Part shown: in pieces, positions 61,458 to 64,000 of the stretch
How the letters are laid out: each line of letters begins with the position of its first letter
How positions within the stretch are numbered: the stretch's first letter is position 1
Assembly: GCF_052180255.1 (NCBI RefSeq)
Contig: NZ_CP197466.1
Span: 1,612,001 to 1,676,000 of the forward strand
Direction of reading: 5' to 3'
Source of the DNA: Paenibacillus_AM sp052180255
GTDB taxonomy: Bacteria > Bacillota > Bacilli > Paenibacillales > NBRC-103111
DNA length: 64,000 nt
Notes under the pieces: generated by a model
What the model saw: only the letters and a program-made list of their open reading frames with translations
The model's database searches: none
Told to the model about the DNA's origin: nothing
Made by a program: the position numbers and the translations under genes

Positions 61458-61680
61458 ATTAAGGTAGCTCCTTTTTCGATTAAAGTTTGTTTGATTAAGT
61501 TGAATGTTCCAATTGATTTGGTGATGTATTGCGCTAACTTTGTTTACGGCGAATCCTATAAAGGACGCCTCTGTCAAGCACCTCAGCCGCAGTCTTGCCA
61601 GCAACAAAATTAGAGAGGGTGGAACACAACAAACAATCACCGTTCGTAATATTGTTCACGATATCATATTCTAATTAAAA
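61458..61680 (-). promoter_or_regulatory. Leader of rpsD, probable S4 autoregulatory RNA
   Basis: About 200 nt of non-coding leader contain a strong hairpin (GGCG/CGCC with TCCT/AGGA around 61548-61569). S4 represses its own mRNA through a structured leader in B. subtilis; the match here is by position and structure only. Confidence 0.45.
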
Positions 61681-61905
61681 AAGGAGGCTCTGTCAAGTTG
61701 TGACTCCGTTATTTTGTTCTCACAGTGGAGACGGAGTTACTGTTTTTACAGGGCGGATGCGTTTTTTATGATGATACTTAGAATTAATGCACGAATCGAT
61801 ATATACGCTATAATTCTAAAAAATAGTGCATTCCTCCTAGATTAGTAGTAATATATAAAATAAGTACTTCTACATACATTTTAGAGTATGAAAAGGAGTC
61901 ATCGT

Positions 61906-63876
61906 ATGAGAGATCAAACAAAGCTGATGATGAATAATGATATAAAATTAGAGCCTGATCGGCAAAAGTCTATGAACTATAGGCTTATTTTGCCATCTAC
62001 AGCACTAGAAGTCAGCTCTGAATTTAAGAAGGCTTTGAAAGCTTCGTATACGAAATGGTCAGGACAATTGGCCTATTTGCCAAAATCGATAAGTGGTACT
62101 TTTGTCATGATTGATGCGGAGAATCGAATTTTACTTAAACATTCGATTGGACAAGCCAATCCGAGCTGGATTCAAGAAAAACAAATATGGACAGGTGCCA
62201 GTGTTGAAGATAATGCGATTAGTGCATGCATTACGCACCATTCTGCTCAATTTATGAGTGAATTAAGATACGGCACAGATGGAAAACCGTTTATATCTTG
62301 TGCCATTCCTATATTTTTGCCATCAAATGATGAATTGTACGGGATTTTCGGTTTTATATGTGAACCATTAAAAGAGAGTGTGGATTACCTCTTCTATTTA
62401 TATACGTTCGGACTAGACTTTATTGGTAGTCTTGTATTATTGGCTGAAACAGAGAAGAACCGAAAGTTGTCTCGGGAGATAAATAAGAGAGAAGTACTTT
62501 TCTTGGCATCGCGGAGATTACATTCCTTAATTGATACCGACGCGGTACTAACTGAGGTTATTCAAAGCCTAAAGAGCGTTTATCCGATTTTAAAGTTGGA
62601 TTTATACTTATTGCAAGATATCCAATCCGCTACACTTCCGGTTAAACAGCTTGACTTGCAAAGAATGGATAACGCAATGTACGTTCGGGCTTTTATGGAT
62701 GATCAACTGGTGATGGAGCAGCGAACCGATTCTGATAGGAGTATTATCGAGTTAGCAGTACCTCTCTCAGGCAAACAAGGCGTGTATGGCGTTTTGCATA
62801 TGCAGTGCGAAGGTGATGCGTTGGATGCTAGTGATATTCAATTTATTTCGATGCTCGCTGACAGTGGGGGATCCGCATTTGAGAATGCGAAGCTCTATGA
62901 ACAATCTTATTTGCTTATAAGTGAACTGCGACTGATAAATGAAATTACAAGACGTTTGAACCAAAGTTTGAGCTTGAATGAAATTATCGATTTTATATCC
63001 TCCGAGCTTATTCAGATTTTCGGAGCCGAATATTTTTGTATTTTGCAGCGAGAAAAGGAAAGTGAGCGACTGACGGTTCAAGCAACAAACATGCCTGCTA
63101 TGTTTCACGAACATTTTACAATTAGAAGCGGATTCTCTAGTGTCGTATTCAGTACAAAGGAACCGGTTATTATTTCGGATTATTGGGCAAGTCCCTTGAT
63201 AAGCTCAAAGCTAATGGAATTTACGAGTGCCCGATCACTAATTGCTTCACCTATTATTGTAAATGAAGAAGTCGTTGGTGTTATTATGGTTGTCCATCAT
63301 AAACCAAGTTATTTTTCATATGATAATTATAAGCTGCTTCAGGTGCTGTCAGGACATATTGGGCTTGCTATGACGAATGCTTCTTTACATGCAGAAGTAA
63401 AGCGAATGGTAATTACCGATAATTTAACAGGTCTTTACGTTCGACACTATTTGGACGAGCAGATTAGTCGATTCCAGAAAGATGATTTTTGTGGATCGTT
63501 CGTATTAATTGATATTGATAATTTTAAGAAGATCAACGATACCTATGGACATCAGGTTGGCGATAAAATCTTAAAGCAAGTATCTGCAATTATTCAAAGT
63601 TCGGTCCGTGAAAGTGATGTTGCAGCACGCTGGGGCGGCGAAGAGCTTGCGATCTATCTGCCGCATATTTACAAAGAACAGACACTCAAAATTGCTGAAC
63701 GTATTCGATTGAATGTAATGAAGGAGACAAGTCCTTCTGTCACAATATCTTGCGGAGTTTCTGACTGGAATTGGGAAGATGAGAAAATTAGCGTGGAAAC
63801 CCTATTTTATAAAGCAGATATGGCCCTATATCAAGCAAAAAACGATGGCAAAAATCGTATAATAGTAGATCATTAA
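61906..63876 (+). CDS. GAF-domain diguanylate cyclase
   Basis: This 656-residue cytosolic protein has two GAF-like sensor regions (about 190-325 and 340-500) and a C-terminal GGDEF domain with intact active site RWGGEELAIYL. It carries the substrate segments LIDIDNFKKINDTYGHQVGDKIL and YKADMALYQAKNDGKNRI, so it should make c-di-GMP. No RxxD inhibitory site is obvious. I chose ATG 61906 after AAAAGGAG; the earlier ATG overlaps that site. Confidence 0.9.
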   Translation: MRDQTKLMMNNDIKLEPDRQKSMNYRLILPSTALEVSSEFKKALKASYTKWSGQLAYLPKSISGTFVMIDAENRILLKHSIGQANPSWIQEKQIWTGASVEDNAISACITHHSAQFMSELRYGTDGKPFISCAIPIFLPSNDELYGIFGFICEPLKESVDYLFYLYTFGLDFIGSLVLLAETEKNRKLSREINKREVLFLASRRLHSLIDTDAVLTEVIQSLKSVYPILKLDLYLLQDIQSATLPVKQLDLQRMDNAMYVRAFMDDQLVMEQRTDSDRSIIELAVPLSGKQGVYGVLHMQCEGDALDASDIQFISMLADSGGSAFENAKLYEQSYLLISELRLINEITRRLNQSLSLNEIIDFISSELIQIFGAEYFCILQREKESERLTVQATNMPAMFHEHFTIRSGFSSVVFSTKEPVIISDYWASPLISSKLMEFTSARSLIASPIIVNEEVVGVIMVVHHKPSYFSYDNYKLLQVLSGHIGLAMTNASLHAEVKRMVITDNLTGLYVRHYLDEQISRFQKDDFCGSFVLIDIDNFKKINDTYGHQVGDKILKQVSAIIQSSVRESDVAARWGGEELAIYLPHIYKEQTLKIAERIRLNVMKETSPSVTISCGVSDWNWEDEKISVETLFYKADMALYQAKNDGKNRIIVDH

Positions 63877-63880
63877 CAAT

Positions 63881-63922
63881 TTGAGACGCCTATTCATAAT
63901 CGAATAAGTGTCTCAATTTTTT
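63881..63922 (+). terminator. Terminator of the GGDEF gene
   Basis: TTGAGAC pairs with GTCTCAA, extended by CTATTC/GAATAAG, with T6. Confidence 0.75.
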
Positions 63923-64000
63923 GTGATAATTATGACCGAAATGGGGACGTTATACAGTTGTGAGGTCCGTTTGGAGATGAAGCAAAGATGTTGTTAAAGC

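Noticed and set aside
63988..64000. Start of a further gene at the right edge
   Set aside because: GGAG and ATG are present but only four codons are visible, too little to support a feature.

Overview
The window comes from a low-to-mid GC, endospore-forming member of the Bacillales, most like Paenibacillus or a relative. The sequence support is strong AGGAGG-type ribosome binding sites, CotF-like and YjcZ-like spore proteins, CcpA, the divergent acuA/acuC-acsA arrangement, HelD, an S4 leader, DUF1054/DUF1885/DUF3951 proteins and a YqkD-like hydrolase. Genus is an inference; no rRNA is present.

Region 1 (1-2463) is chromosomal: the end of a small membrane-protein gene, an M20 peptidase, a 54-residue protein and a tRNA cluster (initiator Met, Ile-CAT, Leu-TAA). 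Region 2 (2404-15827) is a roughly 13.4 kb integrative element inserted in the 3' part of tRNA-Leu, bounded by a perfect 61-bp direct repeat. It has a phage-satellite layout: tyrosine integrase beside the left att site, a small membrane protein, an Xre repressor facing a promoter covered by a tandem operator, a sigma-like protein, a RepL-like initiator, a zinc-finger protein, a second Xre protein, a run of small coupled ORFs, then an XkdN-like tail assembly chaperone and a 642-residue tail tape-measure protein. No capsid, portal, terminase, tail tube, baseplate or lysis gene is visible. After about 0.9 kb of repeat-rich non-coding DNA that looks like an origin come an AT-rich nucleotidyl-cyclase-like cargo gene, a LexA-box-preceded winged-helix gene and an outward promoter that would reach the integrase only in the excised circle. 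This element is the most unusual thing in the window.

Region 3 (15.8-23.1 kb) is a patchwork: a secreted protein, an NhaC-type antiporter, three paralogous 33-residue YjcZ-like peptides, an internally deleted IS3-family element, an IS1182-type transposase fragment, an Lsa-type ABC-F ribosome protection gene with a full attenuator leader, and tRNA-Val.

Region 4 (23.2-64 kb) is ordinary core genome. It carries stress, signalling and metabolic genes: SodC, GNAT, a histidine kinase fused to GGDEF, MBL and alpha/beta hydrolases, arginine decarboxylase, MFS, Gnd, AroK, AroA, paired CrcB, spore proteins, a GlcNAc/glucose PTS IICBA with enzyme I, DJ-1, CcpA, MtnN, a MurA paralogue whose catalytic Cys is Asp, DeoR, AcuC/AcuA/AcsA, a class A PBP, HelD, RpsD and a GAF-GGDEF protein. 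PTS enzyme I, CcpA and a cre-like site before acsA link several of these genes into carbon catabolite control.
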